A stretch of DNA of 32,480 nucleotides from a virus, in IMG/VR virus record IMGVR_UViG_3300027898_000028, positions 1 to 32,480 of that record; one strand, written 5' to 3'. How positions within the stretch are numbered: the first letter of the stretch is position 1; every line of letters begins with the position of its first letter. Both the position numbers and the translations under genes were made by a program. Below the pieces are notes generated by a model. That model did no database searches. It was not told the DNA's origin and saw only the letters and a program-made list of their open reading frames with translations. Positions 13,937 to 22,528 of this stretch are shown here, one piece after another.

Positions 13937-15394
13937 ATGTCTCCGCGCGGCAAGGTCGACATCCCATGGCCGCTATCGAGCTTCCCGGGCTCGACGCCGC
14001 AGGAATCCGCCGGCCGCCTCATCAACTGCCATTCCGAACCGTTGGGCGAGAACGGCCCGGCCCGCGCTGCCTATCATCGGTCGCCCGGGCTGACGCAATA
14101 TGCCTCGACCGCGAACACCGGCTACCGCGGCGGCCTGATCGTCAACAACCTGTCCTACGAGACCTGGTCCGGAACCGCCGCCACGGTCGACGGCAGCGGC
14201 AACGTCGTCGTGCTCGGTGCTTTTGCGGGCACCAAGAAGGTCACCATCGCGCGCAATCAGTCGGCGACCCCGAACGTGGTGGCGGTCGATATCGACAACG
14301 GCGCCTTCACGCTGTCCGGGGGCGCCCCTACCTCCTATAACGGCGGCGGCAACATGGTGGGGGTGCCCAACTCGGTCTGCTTCCAGGACGGCTACCTGTT
14401 TTTCACCATCGCGGCGGGCCAGTGCCAGGCGACTAACGTCAATTCGCTGACCATGAATGCCCTTACGTTCACGACGGCCCAGGCGAAATCATCGGTCACG
14501 TTGCTGCGGGGAATTGCGTATTCCGGCGTGTTGTTTCTGTTCACCACCGCCTCGGCCGAGGTCTATCAGGATACCGCCAATGCCGTGCCCGGCTTCCCCT
14601 ACACTCGCCTCGTGGTGCTCGAATATGGGCTGATCCAGGCCAATGCTATCGCGGGTTGGGAAGACGGCTTCTCCATACTGATGTGGGTGGCGCAGGACTT
14701 CGGGGTGTACCTGATGCCGCCGGGGTCGCTCGCCCCGACCAAGGTGAGCCCGCCCGACCTCGACCGCTTGATCGAGGCGCAAGTGCGCGCCGGCGCAACG
14801 CTCGAGGCCGGCTGCTACATCATCCAGGGCAAGAAGTTCTGGACCATTTCATCGCCGTCCTGGAGCTGGGAATTCAACCTCTCCAGCCAGAAGTGGAACG
14901 AGCGGTGGTCGCTCAACACGAGCGGCATGCAAGGCCGCTGGCGCGCCACCGGCGGCCATCCGGCGTTCGGCAAATGGCTGATGGGCGACGTCCAGTCGGG
15001 CGTCCTCGCCTTTGTGGACGACACCGTGCTGACCGAGCTGGGCAACCCGCAATTGCGCCGGATCGAATCGTCCCCGGCGGTCGACTTCCCCAACCGCATC
15101 CGGGTAGCGCGGGCGGATTTCAACTTCTCGACCGGTGCCGGGATCGCGATCGGCGCGGCCCCGAACATCATCAATCCGGTGGTGGCGATTAGTTGGTCGG
15201 ACGATGACGGCATCACCTGGAAAAACCCGCTCGTGCGCTCGCTGGGGCTCCAGGACAAATCGTTGCGCACGCGCGTCAGCGTCAAGAACACCGGGCTGTC
15301 GGGGCCGCAGGCGCGGCGCTGGCGGCTCGACGACACCGATTGCGCGGCGCCGTTCATGAGCGCGACGCAGAGCGATGATCCGCGGGAAAATTGA
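13937..15394 (+). CDS. P22 gp10-like tail hub / packaged-DNA stabilisation protein
   Basis: A 485-residue protein, close to P22 gp10 (472). Typical features: the early GRLINCHSEPLGENGPA segment (about 26-42), where gp10-like proteins state the strand order of a beta-propeller-like fold; a PGLTQYA motif (about 50-56); repeated blade-like segments; VVLEYGLIQANAIAGWEDGF (about 225-244); and a C-terminal block with SWSDDDGITW (about 416-425) and RWRLDD. This protein extends the neck after gp4 and holds tail needle and spikes. It overlaps the next gene by 1 bp. Confidence 0.83.
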   Translation: MSPRGKVDIPWPLSSFPGSTPQESAGRLINCHSEPLGENGPARAAYHRSPGLTQYASTANTGYRGGLIVNNLSYETWSGTAATVDGSGNVVVLGAFAGTKKVTIARNQSATPNVVAVDIDNGAFTLSGGAPTSYNGGGNMVGVPNSVCFQDGYLFFTIAAGQCQATNVNSLTMNALTFTTAQAKSSVTLLRGIAYSGVLFLFTTASAEVYQDTANAVPGFPYTRLVVLEYGLIQANAIAGWEDGFSILMWVAQDFGVYLMPPGSLAPTKVSPPDLDRLIEAQVRAGATLEAGCYIIQGKKFWTISSPSWSWEFNLSSQKWNERWSLNTSGMQGRWRATGGHPAFGKWLMGDVQSGVLAFVDDTVLTELGNPQLRRIESSPAVDFPNRIRVARADFNFSTGAGIAIGAAPNIINPVVAISWSDDDGITWKNPLVRSLGLQDKSLRTRVSVKNTGLSGPQARRWRLDDTDCAAPFMSATQSDDPREN

Positions 15395-15954
15395 TGGTCG
15401 CCCCGCTCCCGCCGCCTACCGTCAATTGGGTGAATGTGCAGGGCGCGCCAGCAAGCGGCAGCGGCAAGCCCGGAGCACCAACGCAATTTTTCGCGCAATT
15501 CATGGCGGCGGTGGCAACCGGGATCATTCAATCGATCGGCGTCGGTCTGACATTCGTCGGCGGTCTGCTCGGAATATCGTTACCCTCGATCACGAATAGC
15601 CTCAGTGCCGATGTCAACCTCAACAATACTTCCAATTATTTCGATGGTCCGAGTTGCGCGCAGGGAACCACCGGGACGTGGCTGGCGACCGGAACGATCT
15701 GTTTGACCGATACCGGCGGCGCAACTTTCTTCGAAGTCAAATTATGGGATGGCACGACAGTCATCGCCAGCGCTGCGACAACGAGCATCGCTGCTAGCGA
15801 TGGAATATCCCTAAGTCTGAGCGGCGTGATTTCGTCACCGGCCGGCAATATTCGAATGTCCGCAAGAGATTCAGGATTCCCGACGGGAAAGATACTGTTC
15901 AATTCTTCCGGACTTTCAAAAGACAGCACACTCACGGTAATCAGAATAGGGTGA
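15394..15954 (+). CDS. Putative tail-fibre or fibre-associated protein
   Basis: A 186-residue protein using ATG 15394 (TGATG overlap with the gp10-like stop). Residues 1-30 are proline- and glycine-rich, followed by a hydrophobic region (about 37-65) and then S/T/G-rich beta sequence (LSADVNLNNTSNYFDGPS..., ALSLSGVISSPAGN-like). This N-terminal attachment segment followed by a beta-sandwich is usual for short fibre or decoration proteins. Base composition falls slightly (more A/T) toward the end and into the next gene, which hints at exchangeable host-range DNA. Confidence 0.65.
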   Translation: MVAPLPPPTVNWVNVQGAPASGSGKPGAPTQFFAQFMAAVATGIIQSIGVGLTFVGGLLGISLPSITNSLSADVNLNNTSNYFDGPSCAQGTTGTWLATGTICLTDTGGATFFEVKLWDGTTVIASAATTSIAASDGISLSLSGVISSPAGNIRMSARDSGFPTGKILFNSSGLSKDSTLTVIRIG

Positions 15955-15962
15955 CGATCGTC

Positions 15963-16604
15963 ATGAACCGAATCATTCTCGCCCTCGCACTCTGCGCATG
16001 GTGTTTCGCTGCCGAAGCGGCGACATACTGCCTCAACAGCGATGGCACTCTCGCCAATTCGTCGTTACAGCCATGTATCGGTGTGCCGGGACCCGCTGGG
16101 CCTGCCGGCCCCACCGGCGCGCAAGGTCCTGCCGGTCCTCAAGGCCCTGCGGGAGGTGCGATTTCCGCCGTTCAGACATATTCCAGCGGTCCGGAGATGG
16201 TCCCACAGATCGTCACCAACACGACCGTCAATGGTGGTTGGACCTCTATTTACAGCATTCAAATCACCAATCTCAATCCGCAAGATGTCGTGATCCTGAC
16301 TGGACAATACGAAGCCACGAACGATCTTGGCATCAATGTCGGCCTCGTTTCTGTTCTAGTGCGCTCCACCGTTGGTCCGAACGAATGGCAGACCGGTGCA
16401 ATCGTATCGCCTGCGGCCGGCGGTGATTTCGGTTCGGTGTCTAACGACCATCATCGCGCGGTCTATATCCCCGGCATCGATACGGGGGCCAATGGAACCG
16501 TCTACTACAATCTCCTCTCATCGAGTCAGTCGACCGGCACAAATGGCCCAATTCAAATTATGCAGGGTTATGGCAATCTGCGTGCTGTCGTCTTGAAACA
16601 CTAA
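15963..16604 (+). CDS. Exported collagen-like fibre protein
   Basis: A 213-residue protein. I prefer ATG 15963 over GTG 15951 because it gives a clean signal peptide (MNRIILALALCAWCFAAEA) with cleavage before ATYC. Residues about 38-65 are a collagen-like run of G-x-y triplets rich in GPAGP. The C-terminal 145 residues are beta-rich, like a trimeric fibre head. Two cysteines (YC, PC) lie between the signal and the triplets. Collagen-like trimers are frequent in phage fibres, but a Sec signal on one is unusual. It is followed by a 94-bp gap in which I see no clear element. Confidence 0.72.
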   Translation: MNRIILALALCAWCFAAEAATYCLNSDGTLANSSLQPCIGVPGPAGPAGPTGAQGPAGPQGPAGGAISAVQTYSSGPEMVPQIVTNTTVNGGWTSIYSIQITNLNPQDVVILTGQYEATNDLGINVGLVSVLVRSTVGPNEWQTGAIVSPAAGGDFGSVSNDHHRAVYIPGIDTGANGTVYYNLLSSSQSTGTNGPIQIMQGYGNLRAVVLKH

Positions 16605-16698
16605 GACACGATTTTCCGGTGACAACTTCAACAATCGGTGGAGCAACTTTCGGGCGTCCACTAATGGCGAAAATATCCAGTTTGCCCGTTTGAAATAA

Positions 16699-17628
16699 AT
16701 GGAGCATGCCCCATGGGCATTTTTTGATATATTCGGCACCGGCGATCAGCGTCAGGCGGCCAACGATCAGATCTCCGGCATCAACCAGGGCTATTCCCAG
16801 CTCTCCGACCTGTTCGGCCAGGGCCGCGGGGCGCTGTCGACCAACTATGCGCAGGCGCTCCAGCCCTTCACGCAAAACTACTCCCAGGCCAACCAGGGCA
16901 CCACCCAGCTCGGCAATCTCCTCGGCCTCAACGGCGCCTCCGGCGGCGCCACCGCGCAGAAGACTCTGGAGAACATGCCGGGCTATCAGTTCGCGCTCGG
17001 TCAGGGTTCGCAGAACGTGCTGCGCAATCAGGCCGCCACCGGACAGCTCAATAGCGGCGCCACCGATGTCGCCCTGCAGAACCAGGGCCAGGGCATGGCG
17101 AGCCAGAACTACAACAATTACGTCTCGCAGCTCCTGCCGTTCCTCAACGCATCGAACAGCGCCGCCGGCGGTATTGCAGGCGTGAACACCGGGCTCGGCA
17201 ATCAGCTCAACGCCAACCTGACGAATCAGGGGAATGCGGCGTATGGGGCGCAGACTTCGATCGGCAATGCCAATGCGAATGCCGATCTCGCGGGACTGAC
17301 GGCGTCGAGCAACCTGATGGGCGCGCTGGGCGGCGGGCTGAAGATGGGCGCGAGTCTATTACCGTTCCTCTCCGATGCCCGCGCGAAGGACGATATCGAA
17401 CAAGTCGGCGAACTTTTCGATGGCCAGCCGGTGCACCGCTATCGCTACAAGGGCGACTCGCGCCATCAGATCGGGCTAATTGCGCAGGAAGTCGAGCGCG
17501 AGCGGCCGGACGCGGTGGTGGCCGATATGGGCGCCTATCGGAAGGAATTGAAGGGCCTCAAGGGTGTCGACTACCGCCGCGCCACCGACATGGCGGCCGA
17601 GCTCGGCCGATTCCTCAAGGCAGCATGA
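16699..17628 (+). CDS. DNA-ejection-type protein with C-terminal S74 chaperone-like domain
   Basis: A 309-residue protein. Residues 1-215 are Q/N/G/A-rich helices with a PGYQFALGQGSQNVLRNQAATGQLNSG-type block (94-120), matching a phage family I associate with gp7-like DNA-transfer proteins. From residue 225, LSDARAKDDIEQVGELFDG and then QIGLIAQEVERERPDAVV form an intramolecular chaperone domain of the peptidase S74 type, including the SD pair (225-226) at which such domains self-cleave. S74 domains normally end fibres and tailspikes, so its presence on an ejection-type protein is notable. Next gene starts 3 bp downstream. Confidence 0.72.
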   Translation: MEHAPWAFFDIFGTGDQRQAANDQISGINQGYSQLSDLFGQGRGALSTNYAQALQPFTQNYSQANQGTTQLGNLLGLNGASGGATAQKTLENMPGYQFALGQGSQNVLRNQAATGQLNSGATDVALQNQGQGMASQNYNNYVSQLLPFLNASNSAAGGIAGVNTGLGNQLNANLTNQGNAAYGAQTSIGNANANADLAGLTASSNLMGALGGGLKMGASLLPFLSDARAKDDIEQVGELFDGQPVHRYRYKGDSRHQIGLIAQEVERERPDAVVADMGAYRKELKGLKGVDYRRATDMAAELGRFLKAA

Positions 17629-17631
17629 TCG

Positions 17632-19326
17632 ATGGGCGCATCCGACTACATGGTGGGGAATGCTCCCGGCGCGATGAGCTATGGCGCCGGCAACATGGCC
17701 CAGCAGCTCTATCAGATGATCGGAGGCCTGCCGCAGGATTACCAGCAAGGTCAGCAAGCCTTTCGCCAGAACCGGCAACAAGATCTTTTCAAAGACGGCA
17801 TCCCGCAGGACCGGAATGGCCAGCCCGATTACGCCGCGATGATTTCAAAGATGATTCAGACCGGCGGCGCTCCGGTGGCGCAGCAGATGATTCCGGCCAT
17901 GATCGGCCAGCAAACAAATGCGCAGATCGCCAATGTGCTCAATCCCGGGCAGTCGCCGGCGCAGCCGCCCGCACAGAACAACTCCCCGACCGGCCAGACG
18001 CCCGCCATGCTTCAGCGCGGCGGCGGCGCGGCCGCCGGCCAATCGCAATCCGGCGGCGACAACGGTCGCAATACCATCACGAGCATGGTGACGCAGAACG
18101 CCGACGATCCGGATGCTGCCGGAGCCACCATCGCGAAGGTGGCGCAATATACCGGCCTCGATCCGAACGCGCATATCACTAATCCGCGCGACGTGACGCG
18201 GGTGCAGAACGCCATGAAGGCGGCCGGGCTGCGGGTGCAGAACGCCAATGGGGTGCCGGCGGGGCGGCCGGTGCCCAATGCGTCGTCGCCGGAAGAGAGC
18301 AACGACACCACGCCGGTCGGCACCGGCGGTCCCAGCCAGGCCGCGCCCGGCGGTGGCGGGCAGGTATCGCCGTCGCCGCAGGGGGACAGCTTCAATACGC
18401 GATTCAATGCAGCCAATATGCGGCAAACACCGGTCGGCACGGAAGCAGAGGCGCGCAAGGCGATCGCGCTGGGACAGCGCCAGCAGGCCGCTGCCGCCAT
18501 GTATGGGGCTTCGCCGAAAGCCGCAGAGGCGGCGCTTGCGGCAGGAAAGGCGAATATCGAGCGGGGAGAGAAAATTCTCGAAAGTCTCGGGAAGTACAAC
18601 GAACCGACCACGAAGCAGAAAAACGTTGAAAGCGGCGCTGAAGGGCATGCGGCACAAGCAGCCGCCGACATAAAATATTATGACTCGCTGCATCGAGGGC
18701 TTGCCGGCTCCGGCATGATTGCGGCTCAACAAAAGCAGAACGTCGATATGCTGCGCCAGGTGGCGGAGAGCCCGTCGTTTACGCCCGGAACCGGCACGGA
18801 TGCGTGGCTGACCTATCAACGCGCCTTGACACAATTCGGCATCAATCCGACCGGCGCGGCTCCGCGCGAAATCTTCAATCAGGTGTCCGCGCGCATTCTC
18901 GCCGATCAATTCTCCGGCCTGAAGTCGATGGCGGCCGAGACGGGAGAGCAGGGCGCGCGCATCTTCAAGTCGATGCTCGATATCGAGGAAAAGGCCAACA
19001 TCACTCCGGAGGACAGCCTGGCGGGCATCAAGGCCAAGCTCAATCTGCTGGATAAGACCGGCGACCTGATGATGAAGTGGGCCGACAAGGCCGACGATTA
19101 CAAGATCAAGCATGGCAGGCTTGATGCGGGCTTCGATAAGGAACTTCGGGCCGATATAGCGAAAGCGCGGGTTCCGAACGCGGTGCCGAAAGGTGAGCCG
19201 AAAGGAACTGGCGTTACCGGGGCCCCGCCGATCGGTCATATCGAACAGGGAATGCGGTTCAAGGGCGGCAATCACCGCGATCAAAACAATTGGGAGCCCG
19301 TACGGGCGGCCGGAGAGCGAAGCTGA
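17632..19326 (+). CDS. DNA-ejection (internal virion) protein
   Basis: A 564-residue protein. The N-terminal 130 residues are Q/P/A-rich; the middle has low-complexity G/S/P linkers (about 190-255); residues 280-500 are long helices. Near the end, HIEQGMRFKGGNHRDQNNWE carries the short G-x-RFKGG...NNWE motif seen at the termini of many podovirus ejection proteins. Position between the gp7-like and gp16-like genes agrees with a P22 gp20-like role: delivered from the virion to help DNA cross the cell envelope. It overlaps the next gene by 1 bp. Confidence 0.75.
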   Translation: MGASDYMVGNAPGAMSYGAGNMAQQLYQMIGGLPQDYQQGQQAFRQNRQQDLFKDGIPQDRNGQPDYAAMISKMIQTGGAPVAQQMIPAMIGQQTNAQIANVLNPGQSPAQPPAQNNSPTGQTPAMLQRGGGAAAGQSQSGGDNGRNTITSMVTQNADDPDAAGATIAKVAQYTGLDPNAHITNPRDVTRVQNAMKAAGLRVQNANGVPAGRPVPNASSPEESNDTTPVGTGGPSQAAPGGGGQVSPSPQGDSFNTRFNAANMRQTPVGTEAEARKAIALGQRQQAAAAMYGASPKAAEAALAAGKANIERGEKILESLGKYNEPTTKQKNVESGAEGHAAQAAADIKYYDSLHRGLAGSGMIAAQQKQNVDMLRQVAESPSFTPGTGTDAWLTYQRALTQFGINPTGAAPREIFNQVSARILADQFSGLKSMAAETGEQGARIFKSMLDIEEKANITPEDSLAGIKAKLNLLDKTGDLMMKWADKADDYKIKHGRLDAGFDKELRADIAKARVPNAVPKGEPKGTGVTGAPPIGHIEQGMRFKGGNHRDQNNWEPVRAAGERS

Positions 19327-21260
19327 TGCCGGCGCCCTGGGAGCAGGATTATCACGAACCGCCGCCGGATGCCGTGAAGGCGAAACCGTGGGAGAAAGAT
19401 TACGGTAGTGAAGCAAAGGCCGCCGCAAATACCCAAGAGCCCGGTCTCGGGGCGGCCTGGGAGCGCATGAAAACATGGCCGGGCCGGATCGCCGAAACCG
19501 TGGTCAGCGGCGCCACGCTGCCGCGCGATGTCTGGCAGGGCAACGTCGACCCGAACAGCGAAGAGGGTCAGCGGCGCTTGTCCGATACGGCGAGCTTGAT
19601 CATGCCGGGCTCGATCGCGGCGAGAACGGGAGCGCAGGTTGCCCGGCGGACGTTTGATCAAGGTAAAGTCAATCCGGATTTCGTCGGCCAGGCGATATCC
19701 CCCGCCGTAACCGGGCCGCGTTCGCTGACCGCATTCGGAAAGCCCTTATTCAAAGGCGCCGGCGAAGATTTGCCGCAAACCATGACGCCCGGCATGGAAG
19801 CTGCCAGGACGGCATCCGATCTTGGAGTGCCATTGCCGGCGGGGCTCGTATCCGACAGCAAGGCCACCCGGGCATTGACGCAGGCGTCCCGCTCGATGCC
19901 GATCGTGGGCGCCAAGATCGATGAGCGGGTCGGGAACACGATCGAGGCCGCAGGAAATGCGGTGAATGACATTGCCGAAGGCATGTCGGGCGGCGTGCCC
20001 GACCGCGCCACCGCCGGCGCCGGTCTGCGGCCTTCGCTTCAGGGCATCATCGACGACAACAACGGGCGCATCGATCAGGTTTACCAGGCGCTCCGCCACG
20101 TCATCGATCCGGACGCGGTCACGGCACTCTCGCGCACGCGGGTGGCCCTGGACAGCATCTTCAAAAGCCGCATCGACGCCCGCATGGTCAAGCCTGAAGC
20201 CGGGTTGCAGGACATCAACAAGCTGGTCAACAATGGCGCCAGCTTCAACGGCCTGCAGCGCGCCCGCGCCGACGTCGGCAAGATCATCGGCCTTGCGGCG
20301 AATAATCCCAATCCGGGCTTCAACGTCGGTGATTTCAAGCGGCTCTACGCGGCAATGACCGGCGACATGGAAGGCGTGGTGCGAATCAATGCCAAAGGTG
20401 TGCATCCCAATCAGGCCGCCGAAGTATGGAAACAAGCGGAAGGCGCCGCGGCACAGCTCGTCGACCGCAACAAGAAGGTCCAAAATCTTCTCAATATCAA
20501 GACAGACGAAGGGGTAGTGGGGGGCATAATCAATGCGGCACAAGGCAAGAGCGGCAATGCAAAGCTGCTCATGCAATTGCGCCAGCAGATGCCGAAACAG
20601 GATTTCGAGCAGATCGTGGGGGTCGGACTATCCGAACTGGGTCATAATCCCGCGACGGGTAAATTCAGCCTCGAAAAATTCGGCACCGGCTATCGCAATT
20701 TGGGCGCGACCGCGAAATCGATTCTCTTTCCGGACCCGGCGCACCGCAAGGCGCTCGATGGAATTGCCAATCTCGATGAGGTGCTGAAGGCCAGCGACAA
20801 ATATATCAACAAATCCGGAACCGGCCGAGTCGATACTCTTACAAAGATAATCGGCGGCGGCGGTGCCGTTGCCGGCGCATTGGCGAGCGGCAATATTGCA
20901 GCCGTCTTTGCCGGACTGGTAACCGGAGCCGGCGGCTTCGGGCTCGCGAAATATCTGGCGCGGCCGGCGACGGCTTCAGCGCTCGCCAAATGGATGCATG
21001 TCGCTCGGAACGCTCCCCGCGTCCCCGGACCCGCAAGACAGGCTATGCTCGCCATGGCCTCACGAAATCTCATCAACAATGTGCCAGATATCACCGGCCC
21101 CATCCGGAACGAATTGATAAAGCGGTTTGCAAATCCAACTCAGGTAGATACTGAACCCGAAGAGCAGAAGAGCGCCAATCGAGTTCGCCCAGATCAGAAT
21201 AATCGCCAGGTACGCGGTAAAGATCAGTCGCGCGCTCCTCGTGTTCAGCCAGCGCAATAG
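19326..21260 (+). CDS. DNA-ejection protein, P22 gp16-like
   Basis: A 644-residue protein starting at ATG 19326 (1-bp overlap), with paired PWEQDY and PWEKDY motifs in its first 30 residues, a mark of this ejection class. Most of the length is helical; about residues 510-545 (IIGGGGAVAGALASGN followed by AAVFAGLVTGAGGFG) is a glycine-rich hydrophobic hairpin that could insert in a membrane. The last 50 residues are Q/N/R-rich and lie opposite a minus-strand frame (21060-21380) that encodes two membrane helices, so that tail's composition may be imposed by the antisense gene. Family assignment is by motifs and position. Confidence 0.75.
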   Translation: MPAPWEQDYHEPPPDAVKAKPWEKDYGSEAKAAANTQEPGLGAAWERMKTWPGRIAETVVSGATLPRDVWQGNVDPNSEEGQRRLSDTASLIMPGSIAARTGAQVARRTFDQGKVNPDFVGQAISPAVTGPRSLTAFGKPLFKGAGEDLPQTMTPGMEAARTASDLGVPLPAGLVSDSKATRALTQASRSMPIVGAKIDERVGNTIEAAGNAVNDIAEGMSGGVPDRATAGAGLRPSLQGIIDDNNGRIDQVYQALRHVIDPDAVTALSRTRVALDSIFKSRIDARMVKPEAGLQDINKLVNNGASFNGLQRARADVGKIIGLAANNPNPGFNVGDFKRLYAAMTGDMEGVVRINAKGVHPNQAAEVWKQAEGAAAQLVDRNKKVQNLLNIKTDEGVVGGIINAAQGKSGNAKLLMQLRQQMPKQDFEQIVGVGLSELGHNPATGKFSLEKFGTGYRNLGATAKSILFPDPAHRKALDGIANLDEVLKASDKYINKSGTGRVDTLTKIIGGGGAVAGALASGNIAAVFAGLVTGAGGFGLAKYLARPATASALAKWMHVARNAPRVPGPARQAMLAMASRNLINNVPDITGPIRNELIKRFANPTQVDTEPEEQKSANRVRPDQNNRQVRGKDQSRAPRVQPAQ

Positions 21261-21380
21261 CGCATCTTCGCAGCGAATCCAAAGCGTGTCTTCTCGCCAC
21301 CACCAATAATGGCGGCGGACCCATTCGCTTTGATCCACAAAGATTCCGCGATCATCTTTGATTAGATTGAGAGTTTTCAT
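21060..21380 (-). CDS. Possible antisense small membrane protein
   Basis: A 106-residue frame on the minus strand, alone inside a plus-strand operon. It starts MKTLNLIKDDRGIFVDQSEW, continues with a W-rich basic region (RRHYWWWRED, about 23-32) and has two hydrophobic spans (about 53-70 and 73-90). It covers the whole 118-bp gap after the ejection gene and overlaps that gene's last 200 bp. Its ATG shares the CATG at 21378-21381 with the ATG of the next plus-strand gene. The amino-acid sequence looks natural rather than like an antisense shadow, but the ribosome-binding site is weak. Regulator of fibre expression, or a moron, are possibilities. Confidence 0.42.
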   Translation of the reverse strand: MKTLNLIKDDRGIFVDQSEWVRRHYWWWREDTLWIRCEDALLRWLNTRSARLIFTAYLAIILIWANSIGALLLFGFSIYLSWICKPLYQFVPDGAGDIWHIVDEIS

Positions 21381-22428
21381 GATTCGTCGCTTCGTTTTGG
21401 GCGCCGTCGCCCTCCTATGGTCATCCCTCGCCAGTGCCCAGGGCACGCTGCCGATCGCGCTGACCCAGCAATTCGCATTCACCAATTGCGTGAGTTTCAC
21501 CAACGCCTGCGGCACGCCGCTGTCGGGCGGCTTGCTGTATTTCTATCAGACCGGCACCGTCAACACCGTTCAAAATTCGTTTCAGGACACCGGCCTGACG
21601 ATTCCCAATTCGTGGCCGCTGGCGCTCGACATCAATGGCCGCATCCCGCCGTTCTATCTGGCGAACGGAACGATTCACGTCAGGCTCACTGACATAAACG
21701 GCGTGGTGCAATTCGATTACCCGAACATGCTGGTCATCGGTCCGTCGGCCGGCGGCGGCGGCGGCGGCGCGGTCGATCCGACCACCATCGCGTCGACCGG
21801 CGACCTCAAATGGCGACTGACCGGGGAATTCCTGTCGGGCTGGGTCAAGGCCAATGCCCAGACCGTCGGAGGGGCGGCCTCCGGCGCCACCCAGCGCGCC
21901 AATGCCGACACCCAGAACCTCTTTACGTACCTGTGGACCAATTGCCCGGATGCGCATTGCCCGGTGGTCGGCGGGCGCGGCATTTCGGGGCTCGCCGATT
22001 TCAATGCCAACAAGCAGATCACGCTGCCGGATTGCCGCGGGCGGATCTGCGGTGTCGGTCTCGACGATATGGGCAATACCGCGGCAGGACGATTGCTGGC
22101 CAGCAACGTGACCAGCGGCGGCGCCGACACCACGACAACGCCGGGCGCCAGCGGAGGCGAAGCCAATCATACGATGTCGCTCGCGGATTTGGTTACCCAT
22201 ACGCATGCCAATTCGCTGACCGACCCGGGACATTCTCATACGGCGACAGTTTATGCGACGGGCACCTCGGCTGTGTTCGCAGCCGGCAATGCCACGACAA
22301 ACTATGGCGGCCCCGCAACGAACTCATCTGTCACCGGCATCACCATCAACAATGCCGGTACCGGCAGCGGTACGCCGTTCAACGTGATGCAGCCGTTCGT
22401 GCTCGGCACCTGGTACATCAAGCAGTAG
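21379..22428 (+). CDS. Exported tail-collar fibre protein
   Basis: A 349-residue protein. ATG 21379 gives a signal peptide (MIRRFVLGAVALLWSSLASA). The middle has an NTVQNSFQDTGL-type repeat-like attachment segment (about 53-64) and a linker with six glycines (about 123-130). The C-terminal half is a phage tail-collar/fibre tip: LPDCRGRICGVGLDDMG (about 216-232), HTHANSLTDPGHSHT with HxH metal-binding patterns (about 274-288), and a final NVMQPFVLGTWYIKQ. Cysteine pairs occur in TNCVSFTNAC, TNCPDAHC and DCRGRIC. Collar domains mediate receptor contact; the Sec signal is unexpected for a virion protein. Confidence 0.82.
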   Translation: MIRRFVLGAVALLWSSLASAQGTLPIALTQQFAFTNCVSFTNACGTPLSGGLLYFYQTGTVNTVQNSFQDTGLTIPNSWPLALDINGRIPPFYLANGTIHVRLTDINGVVQFDYPNMLVIGPSAGGGGGGAVDPTTIASTGDLKWRLTGEFLSGWVKANAQTVGGAASGATQRANADTQNLFTYLWTNCPDAHCPVVGGRGISGLADFNANKQITLPDCRGRICGVGLDDMGNTAAGRLLASNVTSGGADTTTTPGASGGEANHTMSLADLVTHTHANSLTDPGHSHTATVYATGTSAVFAAGNATTNYGGPATNSSVTGITINNAGTGSGTPFNVMQPFVLGTWYIKQ

Positions 22429-22519
22429 GAGCGTAAGGGGGCGAGTAGCGAGTAGCGAAATAGCGAGTAGGGAAGCTCCTCTACTCGCTACTCGCCACTT
22501 CGCTACTCGCTCTTTTCGC
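22428..22519 (+). repeat. CTACTCGC palindromic repeat, copy 7
   Basis: Starts in the stop codon region with GAGCGTAAGGGGGCGAGTAG and ends CTACTCGCTCTTTTCGC, the same ends as copy 4. It fills the gap to ATG 22529. Confidence 0.88.
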
Positions 22520-22528
22520 TGATCCCCC

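Noticed and set aside
17845-19476. A 543-residue minus-strand frame opposite the ejection genes
   Set aside because: Same reasoning: it mirrors the codon bias of the plus-strand ejection protein and shows no domain.
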